Below are positions 20,498-29,723 of a stretch of 64,000 bases of DNA, piece after piece. Source of the DNA: Hydrocarboniphaga effusa AP103 (GTDB lineage: Bacteria; Pseudomonadota; Gammaproteobacteria; Nevskiales; Nevskiaceae). The stretch lies in contig NZ_AKGD01000003.1 in the NCBI RefSeq assembly GCF_000271305.1, positions 248,001-312,000 of the forward strand, in the 5' to 3' direction. The notes under the pieces are model-generated. The model saw nothing but the letters and a program-made list of their open reading frames with translations, did no database searches and was not told where the DNA came from. Positions within the stretch are counted from its first letter, which is position 1, and every line of letters begins with the position of its first letter. The translations under genes were made by a program, and so were the position numbers.

Positions 20498-21008
20498 GAG
20501 CTTGGCGCGGCGATCACGCCCTCTGGCGACCACTCGCTGATCCGGACGATCCCGCTGCGCGGGGCCCTCGTCCGGGCTCGGGTCGCTGCTTCATCCGGCT
20601 CAATGGCCTGCGCCTGCGCACGGGCGCCAAGCGCGACGCCCGCTGAGAGCTTGGCGCGGCGATCACGCCCTCTGGCGACCACTCGCTGATCCGGACGATC
20701 CCGCTGCGCGGGGCCCTCGTCCGGGCTCGGGTCGCCGCTTCATCCGCCTCAACGGCCTGCGCCTGCGCACGGGTGCCAAGCGCGACGCTCGCTGAGAGCT
20801 TGGCGCGGCGATCACGCCCTCTGGCGACCACTCGCTGATCCGGACGATCCCGCTGCGCGGGGCCCTCGTCCGGGCTCGGGTCGCCGCTTCATCCGCCTCA
20901 ACGGCCTGCGCCTGCGCACGGGTGCCAAGTGCGTGCCCGCCGAGGAAGGACGCCAACAGGAAGCCCCCGGTACACCCGTACCGAGGGACTTTTGCTCGCG
21001 GCGAATGC

Positions 21009-21473
21009 CTACTGGGGCGCGAAGTCGCCGTCGACCGCCGCCTTCATCGATGCCCGCACGAGTTCGCCGCCCCCGACGATGTCGAGCTGGCCGAGTATCG
21101 CCTGGCGGCGGCGGTCGGCCGACTCGTACCAGCGCCGATAGTTGGCCATCTGCGATTCGTAGTCGGTATGCAGGCTCGCGAGGCGTGATTTGTCGGAGAC
21201 CTGGGCCTCCATCATCTTCAGGTTGAACGAGCTGACCTCGAGCCGGTACCGGCGCTCGATCATCTGGATCTCGAGGCCGCGCAACTCGGCGAGCCTGGAA
21301 TCGCCGGTCGGCAGATTGCCCTGGTTGTCCCAGGGCTTCATCTGGCCGTAGCCGGAGGCGACGCTGAGCTTTTCGGCCTGTTCGTATTCGTAAGCGCCGG
21401 CCGGCAGGCTCGTCAGCGTGGCGAGGCCCAGTACCGCGACGGCCGCACGGCGAAGGAGAGGCGATCGGTTCAT
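21009..21473 (-). CDS. Small exported protein of unknown function
   Basis: Protein of 154 residues that I do not recognise. A signal peptide at 1-27 (LLRRAAVAVLGLATLTSLPAGA) predicts export. The mature part is helical and charged, with SRLAELRGLEIQMIERRYRL and MANYRRWYESADRRRQ, and without Cys. It lies between the argG-derived repeats and Ami1 on the same strand as Ami1, but 188 bases downstream of it. I see no copy of the ECF-type motif before it. Confidence 0.6.
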   Translation of the reverse strand: MNRSPLLRRAAVAVLGLATLTSLPAGAYEYEQAEKLSVASGYGQMKPWDNQGNLPTGDSRLAELRGLEIQMIERRYRLEVSSFNLKMMEAQVSDKSRLASLHTDYESQMANYRRWYESADRRRQAILGQLDIVGGGELVRASMKAAVDGDFAPQ

Positions 21474-21661
21474 GGGCGTTCCGGCGTGGCTCGATGTTGT
21501 CGAGACATCGTGAACCCCCGTGGGCCGGGCGCCCCATAGACAAGACAGTCGAAACGACCCGACTCGCCAGTCGGGCGATGATGCCTGCGAGGGGCGCCCG
21601 TCGCCGCCCCGCGGGCGAATGGTCAGCCTTGACCACAGCCCGCTGGGCCGATCTCACCGCC

Positions 21662-23716
21662 TCAGGGCTCTTTCCGGAGCGGCCCGAAGGCCGGCGGTGG
21701 GCGGCGCGCCTGGGTCGCCGATTCGAAGGCCGCGGCGATCTTGAGCAGCAGCGGTTCCGAGAACGGCCGTCCGGCGAAGTCGATGCCGACCGGCAGGCTG
21801 GCCCGCACCGGGCCGACCAGCCGGGTGCGATCGTCTCCGGCGAGCCGGTTTTCGCCGCCGCCGCCGCCACCTCCACGCCCCCAGGCTTCTTCGGGCGTCT
21901 GCGGAGCGCTCGGGTCGCGGATCAGGTCGTAGACCTCGGTGGTGAAGCCGGCCGGCACGGTGATGACCGGAAAGCCCTGGGCGCCCATGAAGGTCCAGAC
22001 GCCGCTCGCGCTGCGTCCGTTGACGGGCGGGCCGCCCGGAGCGCCGAGCTTGGTCGGCGGCAGGTTGCTGGTCGGGTAGACCAGGGCATCGAGTTGCTGC
22101 TCGGCCATGCAGGCGAGCAGGGTCTGCTGCACCGAAAAGCGCAGCAGCAGGCGGTCGCCCATGTCGAGTTCCTGGGCCTTTTGCACGTTCTCGCGGCCCT
22201 TCAGGCGATCCGGGAAGGTCGGATCCTGATGGAAGCGGGCGTAGGTGATCAGGTCCGCATTGGTCTTGATTTTGGCGTCGCCGCGCTCGCGCAGGTAGAG
22301 GTCGATGAAGTACTTGCTCTGGCCGTCGCCGCTGGAGCTGCCGAACTCGCGCAGCGTGAGCTGCTGCGGCACCTGATCGGGATTCATCTTGAAGTCGATC
22401 AGCCTGGCGGTGTGATCGGCCGTCGGCTTGCCGTGCTCGTCGACCGGGAACAGCTCCGGAAAGCGCCGCGTGAACAGCTTGTTGCTGTCCTGCGGGGCGT
22501 ACTTGCGGATGCAGGCGCCCAGCAAATCGCCCTGCGGCCCCGGATCGACCACGGTGGCCCCGAGCTTCGACAACTGCGCGATGCCGGCGTCGACGAGGTC
22601 GATGGTCTGCTCGTCGGCCTTGGTGAACAGCGACTTGTTCATGTACTCGCGCAGCACGCCGATGCGCAGGCCGTCGAGCCGCTGCGGCTGGGTGTAGCTC
22701 ACGTAAGGCTGCGTCGGCATGCGGCCCACCGTGAACGCCGTGAGCTCGTCCTTGGGGTCGTAGCCGGCGATCACGTCGAGCACGCGCGCCGCGTCCGCGA
22801 CCGTGCGGCAGATCGGCCCGACGCGCGTGTTGATGCCGATCTGCACCATGCCGTCACGGCTCACGAGCTCTTCGGTGGCGGCGATGCCCACCGCGCTCGC
22901 GGCGCTGGCCGGGCCGCGGATCGACGAGCCCGATTCCTCGGCAATGGCGCACATGACCAGGTTCGCACCGACCGCGGAGCCCGAGCCCGAGCTCGATCCG
23001 CGCGGGCTGCGCTCGGTGTCGTAGGGGTTGCAGAAGGTGCCGCCGTAGGAACTGCGCGGAATGCCGGAGGCGTATTCGCCGAGGTTCGACTTGGCGATCA
23101 CGATCGCCCCGGCCTCACGCAGGCGCTTGACGAACGTGGCGTCGTCCGGCGGACGATCGTTGGCGTAGTCGACGTCCGCGCCCGAGGTGGTGCGCATGTC
23201 GAAGGTGTCGTACTGATCCTTGATCGCCATCACCACGCCATGCAGCGGGCCGACGAGCTTGCCGGTGCGGGCGAACGCGGCGTCCTGCGCGGCGGCGATC
23301 TCGAAGGCATCGGGCATCGCCGGATCGGCGTCCTTCTTGTCGGTGAGGCTGCGCGCCTTGCGCTTGTCGAAGCCCCATTTCTTGAGTGTGGCCGGACGCA
23401 GGTTGAGCGTCGCGAGCGAATTGATCTGGCCGGCATTCGGGATCGTGGTGATCGGACCGAGGATGCCCTTGGGCTGGCTAACACAGACGCCGTCGTAGGC
23501 CTTGATGCGCTTGAGATACAGCGAGACGAGCTCGGTGGAGCTGATCCGCTTGTCGAGAATCGCCTGCTGAATCTGCGGGATCGTCGCCTCTTCGAGATGA
23601 AAGCCTTTGTCGGCTGCGGACGCCGGGGCGGCCGTCGTGCCCGCTGCGATGCAGAAGGCCAGCAGCCAGCGCCAGCGGGAGTTCGCGCGGGGCGCGCTTC
23701 GATACCGATTGCTCAT
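21662..23716 (-). CDS. Exported amidase-signature hydrolase (Ami1)
   Basis: Protein of 684 residues. The signal peptide (LLAFCIAAGTTAAPASA) ends near residue 35. The amidase-signature fold follows: ATIPQIQQAILDK helix, catalytic Lys166 in AIKDQYDTFD, the cis-Ser loop RGSSSGSGSAVG, and nucleophile Ser265 in ESGSSIRGPA. Longer than typical members (about 500): inserts lie at about 80-135 and near the C-terminus, where a run of nine glycines (with one Arg) occurs in WGRGGGGGGGENR. It should hydrolyse an amide or peptide-amide bond outside the cytoplasm. It is divergent from Ami2, from which it is separated by two back-to-back ECF-type promoters. The substrate is unknown. Confidence 0.9.
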   Translation of the reverse strand: MSNRYRSAPRANSRWRWLLAFCIAAGTTAAPASAADKGFHLEEATIPQIQQAILDKRISSTELVSLYLKRIKAYDGVCVSQPKGILGPITTIPNAGQINSLATLNLRPATLKKWGFDKRKARSLTDKKDADPAMPDAFEIAAAQDAAFARTGKLVGPLHGVVMAIKDQYDTFDMRTTSGADVDYANDRPPDDATFVKRLREAGAIVIAKSNLGEYASGIPRSSYGGTFCNPYDTERSPRGSSSGSGSAVGANLVMCAIAEESGSSIRGPASAASAVGIAATEELVSRDGMVQIGINTRVGPICRTVADAARVLDVIAGYDPKDELTAFTVGRMPTQPYVSYTQPQRLDGLRIGVLREYMNKSLFTKADEQTIDLVDAGIAQLSKLGATVVDPGPQGDLLGACIRKYAPQDSNKLFTRRFPELFPVDEHGKPTADHTARLIDFKMNPDQVPQQLTLREFGSSSGDGQSKYFIDLYLRERGDAKIKTNADLITYARFHQDPTFPDRLKGRENVQKAQELDMGDRLLLRFSVQQTLLACMAEQQLDALVYPTSNLPPTKLGAPGGPPVNGRSASGVWTFMGAQGFPVITVPAGFTTEVYDLIRDPSAPQTPEEAWGRGGGGGGGENRLAGDDRTRLVGPVRASLPVGIDFAGRPFSEPLLLKIAAAFESATQARRPPPAFGPLRKEP

Positions 23717-23780
23717 GGGCCATGTCCGATTGGGTAATGAGAACGCTCGCGGCCCTCATCAAAATGGCCGCTCGTGCTTT

Positions 23781-23810
23781 GCAGACGCGAGATGAGCGCT
23801 CATCCCCTAC
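23781..23810 (-). promoter_or_regulatory. ECF-type promoter of Ami1
   Basis: On the minus strand GTAGGGG (23804-23810), 16 bases, CGTCTGC (23781-23787). It is 64 bases before the Ami1 start. The spacer contains most of a perfect 14-base palindrome, GATGAGCGCTCATC (23791-23804). Same motif as before Ami2, Ami3, Ami5, Ami6, Ami8, Ami9, the TonB operon and fecI. Confidence 0.8.
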
Positions 23811-23816
23811 CGGCAG

Positions 23817-23845
23817 GTGGGGTTTGAGTGATCGCTGCCGTCATC
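23817..23845 (+). promoter_or_regulatory. ECF-type promoter of Ami2
   Basis: GTGGGGT (23817-23823), 15 bases, CGTCATC (23839-23845). It is 38 bases before the Ami2 start and back-to-back with the Ami1 promoter, the two -35 elements being only six bases apart. Confidence 0.7.
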
Positions 23846-23883
23846 AGCAACAGACGACGCGAACGATCTCCGAAGGAAGCACG

Positions 23884-26160
23884 ATGAGCATGAGTGGATG
23901 GACCCTGCGATTCGCAGCGCGCTGCATGGCGCTGCTGTTGTCTGCATTGGTGATGACGGCCGCCGCGTTCGACATCGAAGAATCGACCATCGATGGCCTG
24001 CACAAGGCGATCAGGAGCGGCGAAACCAGCTGCTACGCCGCGACGCTGGCCTATATCGAGCGGGCTCGCGCCTACAACGGGGTCTGCACCGCGCTCGTCA
24101 CCGCGGACGGTGCTTCGATCGCCGATGCGAGCGGCACGCTGCGTGCGCGCAGCAAGCTCGTGTTTCCGACGCAGACCGTGAAGGCCGCGAGCATCCTGCC
24201 CGATCTCGATCGGTTCAAGGGCAAGGTCGAATACGGCCACATGCAGGCGACGCTGTCGGAGCCCGGTGCGCAGCAGCAGTACGGCATGGTCGTCGGCATT
24301 CCGGGCAGCAACCAGGTGAGTGCGCTGTCGACGCTGAACCTGCGCGGCGAACGTTCCACGACTTGCCCGGCCGAATGCGATACGCCGCCGAGCCGCGGCG
24401 CGCTGCCGGCAAGCTGTCCGCGTGCCTGCGAAAGCTTGCGCGCGCAGCCCGATGCGCTCGAAACCGCGCGCTCGCTCGATGCGCGCTATGGCCGCAAGCC
24501 CGATCTCGCCAAAATGCCGATGTACTGCGTGTCGTTTTCGTTCAAGGACGTCTACGACACCCGCGACATGCGTTCGACCGGCGGCGCCGACGTGGCCTAC
24601 GCGATGGACGTGCCGCGCGCCGATTCCACGGTCGTCTCCGAACTGCGCAGCAAGGGCGCGATCATCCTGGCCAAGGCCAATCTGGCGGAGTACAACGGCG
24701 GCGCCGGCGACCCGGGCGGCGATGCCAAGGCGGCGACGAAATCATTCGGTGCGGGCGCGCGTTCGACCTGGGGCGGAACCTCGTGCAACCCCTTCGATCC
24801 GACGCGCGAAACCGGCGGATCGAGCGCGGGTTCGGCCGCTTCGGTCGGCGCCAACCTGGTCGCCTGTTCGATCTGCGAGGAAACCGGTGGCTCGTGCCGC
24901 CAGCCGGCCTGGCGCAACGGCGTCACCGGCCTGGTCACCACCAAGGGCCTGATCGGTTACGGCGGTGCGATCGGCGCCGATCCGTATCTCGATCGCGCGG
25001 GCATCAACTGCCGCAGCGTGCGCGACACCGCGCAGGTGCTCGATGCGCTCAAGAGTCCGCGTCGCGGCTACTTCGATCCGCGCGACATCTACAGCGCGCT
25101 GCCGAGCGGAACCGCATCGGACACGCCTTATGCGGATGCGACCAAGCCCAGCAAGAAGGCCAAGCCGCTGGCCGGCATGCGCATCGGCATCGTGCGCGAA
25201 TACATGGTCAAGCACAGCGCCAACGACGTGGCGATCAGCGATGCGATCAACGACGAAATCAAGCGCGTGCTCGGCGACGAGCTCGGCGCCACGCTCGTCG
25301 AATCCTATGATCCGAAATATCCGGACGATCCCAAGATCGCGAACATGCCGTACAACTTCCAGCACGCGCTGGCCGAAGTGCTGCCGCCCTTGATGCCCGA
25401 GCTGCTCGCGAAGAAGGACAAGCAAGGCAAGCCGGTGTTCACGCTGCCGGGCTACGACCTGAGCTCGCGCGATTACATGGTGAAAGCGGCGGAAGGCCGT
25501 GCGCCGTGGCCCGAGAACCTGAACCTGCGCAGCATCAACGACTCCGATTCGAGCTACGCCTTCAGCTATCACTTCGCGCAATACCTCATGCGCCGCGCGG
25601 ACGATCGCGTGATCGACTGGGCCAGCCTCAACGCCAACGCGAGCTATTACGTGGAGACGCGCAAGGCGGCGATGAAGAACTGGGAGAACAAGATCGACAT
25701 CGTCTCGCTCGGCAACACGCAGGACATCAAGATGCGCGAAGTCGGCCGACTGGCCGTGCTCAAGGTGTTGCGTCAGAACGACATCACGGTGTTCGTGAAC
25801 CCGACCACGACGGTGCCCGCGGCACGCATCGGCTACGCGAGCCAGCCCGCCGTGAACAGCCGCCCGGTCGGCCGCTTTCCGACGAGTGCGAACCTGGGCA
25901 TTCCCGAAATCACCGTTCCGGCGGGCTTCAACAGCACCGTCTACGAACCGAGCTTCGCGCTCAAGGCCGACAACAGCGACTACGAATCCGTCGCCAACGA
26001 AACCCAGGCGAGCACGAGCGCACAGCCGATGCCGATCGGCCTGTCGTTCTGGGCGGGGCCGGGCGACGAAGCGGTGATCCTCAAGGTCGCCGCTGCGTAT
26101 GAAAACGCCACGCATCACCGCAAGGCGCCGCCGCTGTTGCCGAAGCTGGCGAAAAAATAA
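23884..26160 (+). CDS. Exported amidase-signature hydrolase, large and divergent (Ami2)
   Basis: Protein of 758 residues. Signal peptide at about 1-26 (CMALLLSALVMTAAA), then FDIEESTIDGLHKAI. Catalytic Lys lies in SFKDVYDTRDM, the cis-Ser loop is GGSSAGSAASVG, and the nucleophile Ser is in CEETGGSCRQPAW, where the usual SIRxPA has become SCRQPA. A Cys-rich insert (TTCPAECDTPPSRGALPASC, about residues 158-177) suggests disulfides and an extracytoplasmic location. The start at 23884 follows GAAGGA at the right distance. Ami1 is the nearest relative by insert positions. An intrinsic terminator follows. The substrate is unknown. Confidence 0.88.
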   Translation: MSMSGWTLRFAARCMALLLSALVMTAAAFDIEESTIDGLHKAIRSGETSCYAATLAYIERARAYNGVCTALVTADGASIADASGTLRARSKLVFPTQTVKAASILPDLDRFKGKVEYGHMQATLSEPGAQQQYGMVVGIPGSNQVSALSTLNLRGERSTTCPAECDTPPSRGALPASCPRACESLRAQPDALETARSLDARYGRKPDLAKMPMYCVSFSFKDVYDTRDMRSTGGADVAYAMDVPRADSTVVSELRSKGAIILAKANLAEYNGGAGDPGGDAKAATKSFGAGARSTWGGTSCNPFDPTRETGGSSAGSAASVGANLVACSICEETGGSCRQPAWRNGVTGLVTTKGLIGYGGAIGADPYLDRAGINCRSVRDTAQVLDALKSPRRGYFDPRDIYSALPSGTASDTPYADATKPSKKAKPLAGMRIGIVREYMVKHSANDVAISDAINDEIKRVLGDELGATLVESYDPKYPDDPKIANMPYNFQHALAEVLPPLMPELLAKKDKQGKPVFTLPGYDLSSRDYMVKAAEGRAPWPENLNLRSINDSDSSYAFSYHFAQYLMRRADDRVIDWASLNANASYYVETRKAAMKNWENKIDIVSLGNTQDIKMREVGRLAVLKVLRQNDITVFVNPTTTVPAARIGYASQPAVNSRPVGRFPTSANLGIPEITVPAGFNSTVYEPSFALKADNSDYESVANETQASTSAQPMPIGLSFWAGPGDEAVILKVAAAYENATHHRKAPPLLPKLAKK

Positions 26161-26188
26161 GACGGGCTTCGTTGTCCCTCTGCAATCG

Positions 26189-26218
26189 AAAGCCCAGGCC
26201 TTGAACCTGGGCTTTTTG
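26189..26218 (+). terminator. Rho-independent terminator after Ami2
   Basis: Perfect eight-base stem AGCCCAGG (26191-26198) and CCTGGGCT (26206-26213) with a seven-base loop, followed by a T run (26213-26217). It separates Ami2 from the promoter of Ami3, so the two are independent units. Confidence 0.9.
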
Positions 26219-26238
26219 CTGTCGAGAACACGATGCGC

Positions 26239-26268
26239 GTAGGGGCTCGTCGATTCCCGCGCGTCTGA
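26239..26268 (+). promoter_or_regulatory. ECF-type promoter of Ami3
   Basis: GTAGGGG (26239-26245), 16 bases, CGTCTGA (26262-26268). It is 28 bases before the ATG of Ami3 and just after the Ami2 terminator. Confidence 0.85.
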
Positions 26269-26296
26269 CTGCATATCTCCGCGACGGATTGCAATC

Positions 26297-28276
26297 ATGC
26301 GCCTGCGTCATTCGAAGTCGATCGTTCGCCCGATCATTCCGCTGTTCGCTGCCTGCCTCGCGATGTTGCCGATCGGCGTCGCTCGCGCCGATTTCGCGGT
26401 CGAGGAGGCCACCATCGAGCAGATCCAGGCGGCTTATCTCAAGGGCACGACCACGGCACGCGAAGTCACCGCGGCCTATCTCGCGCGCATCGAGGCCTAC
26501 GATCAGCAGGGGCCGATGCTCAACGCGATCATCACCGTCAACGAGCAGGCGCTCGCGCAGGCCGATGCGCTCGATGCGCAGCTCAGGAAAACCGGCAAGC
26601 TCAGCGGCCCGCTGCACGGCATTCCGTTCGTCGCCAAGGACAACATCGACAGCGGCGACCTGCCGACCTCGGGCGGCTCGGCATCGCTCGCGAACTTCCA
26701 GCCCGAGCGCGATGCGACTTCGATAGCACGCATGCGCAAGGCCGGCGGCATCCTGATCGCCAAGGCCTCGCTCGCGGAGTTCGCGAACGGAGGTTTCGAC
26801 AGCATCAACTCGCGCTCGCCTGGCTATATCCGCAACCCCTACAACACCGCGTATGCATCGGGTGGATCGTCCGGTGGAACCGGTGTTGCGATGGCGGCGA
26901 ATTTCGCGGTGCTGGGCTTGGGCACCGATACCGGCATTTCGGTGCGCGCGCCGGCGTCGATCAATAGCGTCGTCGGCCTGCGGGTTTCGCATGGACTCGT
27001 GAGTCTCGACGGCGTGATGCCGCTCAACGTGTTCTGGGACACCGTGGGCCCGATGGCGCGCACCGTGCGCGATACCGCGATCCTGCTCGAAGCCATCGCG
27101 GGCCCGGACGCGCGCGATCCGATCAGCCAGAAGAGCAAGGGCCATGTGCCCAAGAGCTATACGGCGGGGCTCAAGCCCGGATCGCTCAAGGGCAAGCGGC
27201 TCGGCGTGTTGCGGCAGATCGTGCCGGCCGACAATTCCGACCCGCGCGTCGTCGCGCTGATGGATCGGGCGATCGAAGACCTGCGCAAAGCCGGCGCGGA
27301 AATCGTCGATCCGTTCGCGATGCCGGAGTTGCCTGAACTCACCCAGGGCTGGACCGGCTTCACGCGCCTGCGCGACGACTTCGACGGCTATCTCGCGAAG
27401 CATCCGAACGCGCCGTACAAGTCGTTCAAGGACATCGTGGCATCGAAGCAGTATCTCGCTCCGCGATTCGAGACTGCGTTCACCCATCAGGCCAACTATC
27501 AATACAAGGCCGACGAAGACCCGACCACGCCCGCGAAGCAGAAGCGCAGCGAGGAAATTCGCCAGGCCTTCCTGAAAGCCTTCGATGCGGCCAGGCTCGA
27601 CGCCATCGTCTATCCGCAATTCAATTTTCCGCCGAAGAAGAACGGCGACACCTACACGCCGCTCGGTCGCGATCAGAACCTGTACTCGTCGGTGACGGGG
27701 TTCCCGGCGCTCGTGGTGCCGATGGGCTTCGTCGCTCCGGGCCTGCCGATGGGCCTGCAATTCTTCGGCAGGCCCTGGAGCGAAGCGACCTTGTTCGAGA
27801 TCGGCTACGGCTACGAGCAGGCCACGCATCACCGCGTGCCGCCGCCGACCACTCCGCCGCTGGCGGACAGTTTCGCGAGCAAATTCATCGGCACCTGGAA
27901 GCTCATCGCGATCGCCGATCGCGACCCCGGTACCGGCGTGCAAACGCCCGCCGAACGCGGCGCGGCCGACGGCCAACTCGTCTACGCCCCGAACGGACGC
28001 CTGTCGGTGCAGATCGTGCGTACTGGGCGCGACAAGATTCCGGTGGGTTCGGCCGATGGTTTCAGCAGCTATTTCGGCCGCTGGGAACTGCTGGTGGCCG
28101 AGGGCTGCATGGTGCATCACCAGGATGGCAACTTGAATCAATCGCGGATCGGCGAAGCCGGCAAGCGTTACTACGGATTCGATGCGCAAGGCCATCTATC
28201 GCTGACCACGCCGCCGAGCAAGCGGCCCGATGGCAGAGAGCTGTCTTCGGTGTTCGTTTGGGAGCGCATTCCGTGA
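26297..28276 (+). CDS. Exported amidase-signature hydrolase fused to a lipocalin-like domain (Ami3)
   Basis: Protein of 659 residues. Signal peptide at 1-32 (LFAACLAMLPIGVARA). The amidase-signature domain is at about 35-520, with Lys in FVAKDNIDSGD, cis-Ser loop SGGSSGGTGVAMAAN and nucleophile Ser in TDTGISVRAPAS. From about residue 528 a second domain begins (FIGTWKLIAIADRDPGTG, then GQLVYAPNGRLSVQI and YYGFDAQGHLSLTT), which looks like the lipocalin-like family usually found as a stand-alone protein. The lipocalin part could hold a hydrophobic substrate or product for the hydrolase. The downstream neighbour is the foreign OLD island. Confidence 0.88.
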   Translation: MRLRHSKSIVRPIIPLFAACLAMLPIGVARADFAVEEATIEQIQAAYLKGTTTAREVTAAYLARIEAYDQQGPMLNAIITVNEQALAQADALDAQLRKTGKLSGPLHGIPFVAKDNIDSGDLPTSGGSASLANFQPERDATSIARMRKAGGILIAKASLAEFANGGFDSINSRSPGYIRNPYNTAYASGGSSGGTGVAMAANFAVLGLGTDTGISVRAPASINSVVGLRVSHGLVSLDGVMPLNVFWDTVGPMARTVRDTAILLEAIAGPDARDPISQKSKGHVPKSYTAGLKPGSLKGKRLGVLRQIVPADNSDPRVVALMDRAIEDLRKAGAEIVDPFAMPELPELTQGWTGFTRLRDDFDGYLAKHPNAPYKSFKDIVASKQYLAPRFETAFTHQANYQYKADEDPTTPAKQKRSEEIRQAFLKAFDAARLDAIVYPQFNFPPKKNGDTYTPLGRDQNLYSSVTGFPALVVPMGFVAPGLPMGLQFFGRPWSEATLFEIGYGYEQATHHRVPPPTTPPLADSFASKFIGTWKLIAIADRDPGTGVQTPAERGAADGQLVYAPNGRLSVQIVRTGRDKIPVGSADGFSSYFGRWELLVAEGCMVHHQDGNLNQSRIGEAGKRYYGFDAQGHLSLTTPPSKRPDGRELSSVFVWERIP

Positions 28277-28415
28277 AGCGGTCTGCATGGTCCGGTTTGT
28301 AGCGAAATGTCGTGATTTCCCACATAAGCCGCATCTCGGCCTGCTTGCGGATGCGCGCGCAGTACGCCTTGTGCTTGGCGTCTACCTCTCTCCGCCGGGT
28401 GAGACCGGACTTCAT
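28062..28415 (-). pseudogene. Possible truncated small gene at the left edge of the island
   Basis: A minus-strand start at 28415 has a strong AAGGAGG site five bases upstream and reads MKSGLTRRREVDAKHKAYCA. The basic, coherent reading covers about 45 residues; past about 28277 the frame is antisense to the end of Ami3 and is probably not natural. I do not recognise it. It may be a gene cut off when the island inserted. The rest of the 28277-28635 gap shows no other gene. Confidence 0.3.
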
Positions 28416-28635
28416 GGAAACCTCCTTCACTGTCCCGTAGTCGGATTGGCTGTGCGCACAGTGTGCGGAGCCGGAACATTCGGACGATCGTCCCAGCTAG
28501 CGTCTCTGCAGGCACCTGAGCCGACTCGTCAATTATCAGCCGCCTGCCGGCAGGCACCCCTTGCCGAAACGATGTGATCTGCTCCTCCTTCACTCAACAA
28601 ATCTTGTAGATTTAGGGGACGCTAGGAGGGGAAAG

Positions 28636-29718
28636 ATGAAGATTGCATCTGTTCGCGTAGAGAATTTCCGGAGTTTTCGCGATGAGACCATCTATCTGAA
28701 TAGCTATAGCTGCTTTGTCGGCCCGAACGGAGCAGGTAAGTCCAACGTACTCGGCGCGCTGAATGTTTTCTTCCGAGAGCAGGGTAATTCCCCAACCGAT
28801 GTAACGAAGCTGACGGAAGAGGACTTTTTTCACCGCGATACCACCATTCCGATTGAGATCACAGTCACATTTACGGACCTGAACGATGAGGCACGAGACG
28901 CGCTGAAAGATTACGTCCGACAAGGCTCTCTCACAGTGAAAGCAACAGCCGCGTTTGATAGCGAAACCGGCGTTGCGCAAGTCAAGCACTTCGGCCAGCG
29001 TCTCGGTATGGAGGCGTTCCGCAGATATTTCGAAACAGAAAAAGCTGGGGCGAAAGCGGCCGATCTAGCCGGCATCTACAACCAGCTGCGAGAGTCGCAC
29101 CCCGAGCTAACCGCCGAAAGGTCGGGTCCGGCTCGTATAGAGGCGCTGCGAGCATTTGAGGCGGCCAATCCAGAGCGATGTACATTGATTCCTAGTGAGG
29201 ATCAATTTTATGGAAGTAACAGCACCGGCAAGCTAGCTCGCTTTATCCAGTGGGTGTATGTGCCGGCCGTAAAGGACGCGACTGACGAAGGGTTGGAGGG
29301 ACGCAACACTGCTTTGGGGCGCCTTATCGCGCGTGCGGTACGGAGCAAAACAAACTTCGACTCGCAGATCGAAGAGCTTAGAAAAGCTACATTGGAGAGC
29401 TACAAAAAGTTGCTCACCGCCAATCAGGAGGGCCTAACCGAGATCGGTGAGGCGTTGCAGCGTCGGCTAGGCTCGTGGGCTCACCCAAATGTTCGATTGG
29501 GAATCGAGTGGCTGAGCGACCCGGCGAAGTCCGTCGTCCTTCAGCAACCGGTTGCGGGAATAAAGACTGGCGAAGGCGACTTCCTTGGAAGTCTTGCGAG
29601 GATGGGACACGGCCTCCAAAGATCATACCTGCTCGCGCTCTTGCAGGAATTGGCCGCAGCTGATGACGCCACTGCACCGACACTGATTCTCGGGTGTGAA
29701 GAACCAGAGCTGTATCAG
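28636..29718 (+). pseudogene. OLD-family ATPase/nuclease, N-terminal part, interrupted by an IS element
   Basis: The 361 codons up to the insertion encode an SMC/RecF-like ATPase: Walker A GPNGAGKSNVL (about 33-43), the signature helix region ARMGHGLQRSYLLALLQ and Walker B LILGCEEPELYQ. It starts with an AGGAGG site and MKIASVRVENFRSF, the classical N-terminus of OLD proteins. After residue 361 the frame runs into the IS element and stops at 29769. The C-terminal TOPRIM part continues in frame at 30943, so the undisturbed protein would be 639 residues. OLD proteins act against phages. Base composition is AT-richer than the surrounding amidase genes. Confidence 0.9.
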
Positions 29719-29723
29719 GGGTT

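Noticed and set aside
22985..23030. GTAGGGG near 23021 as a further ECF promoter
   Set aside because: It lies inside Ami1 coding DNA and has no CGTC at the required 15-16 base distance.
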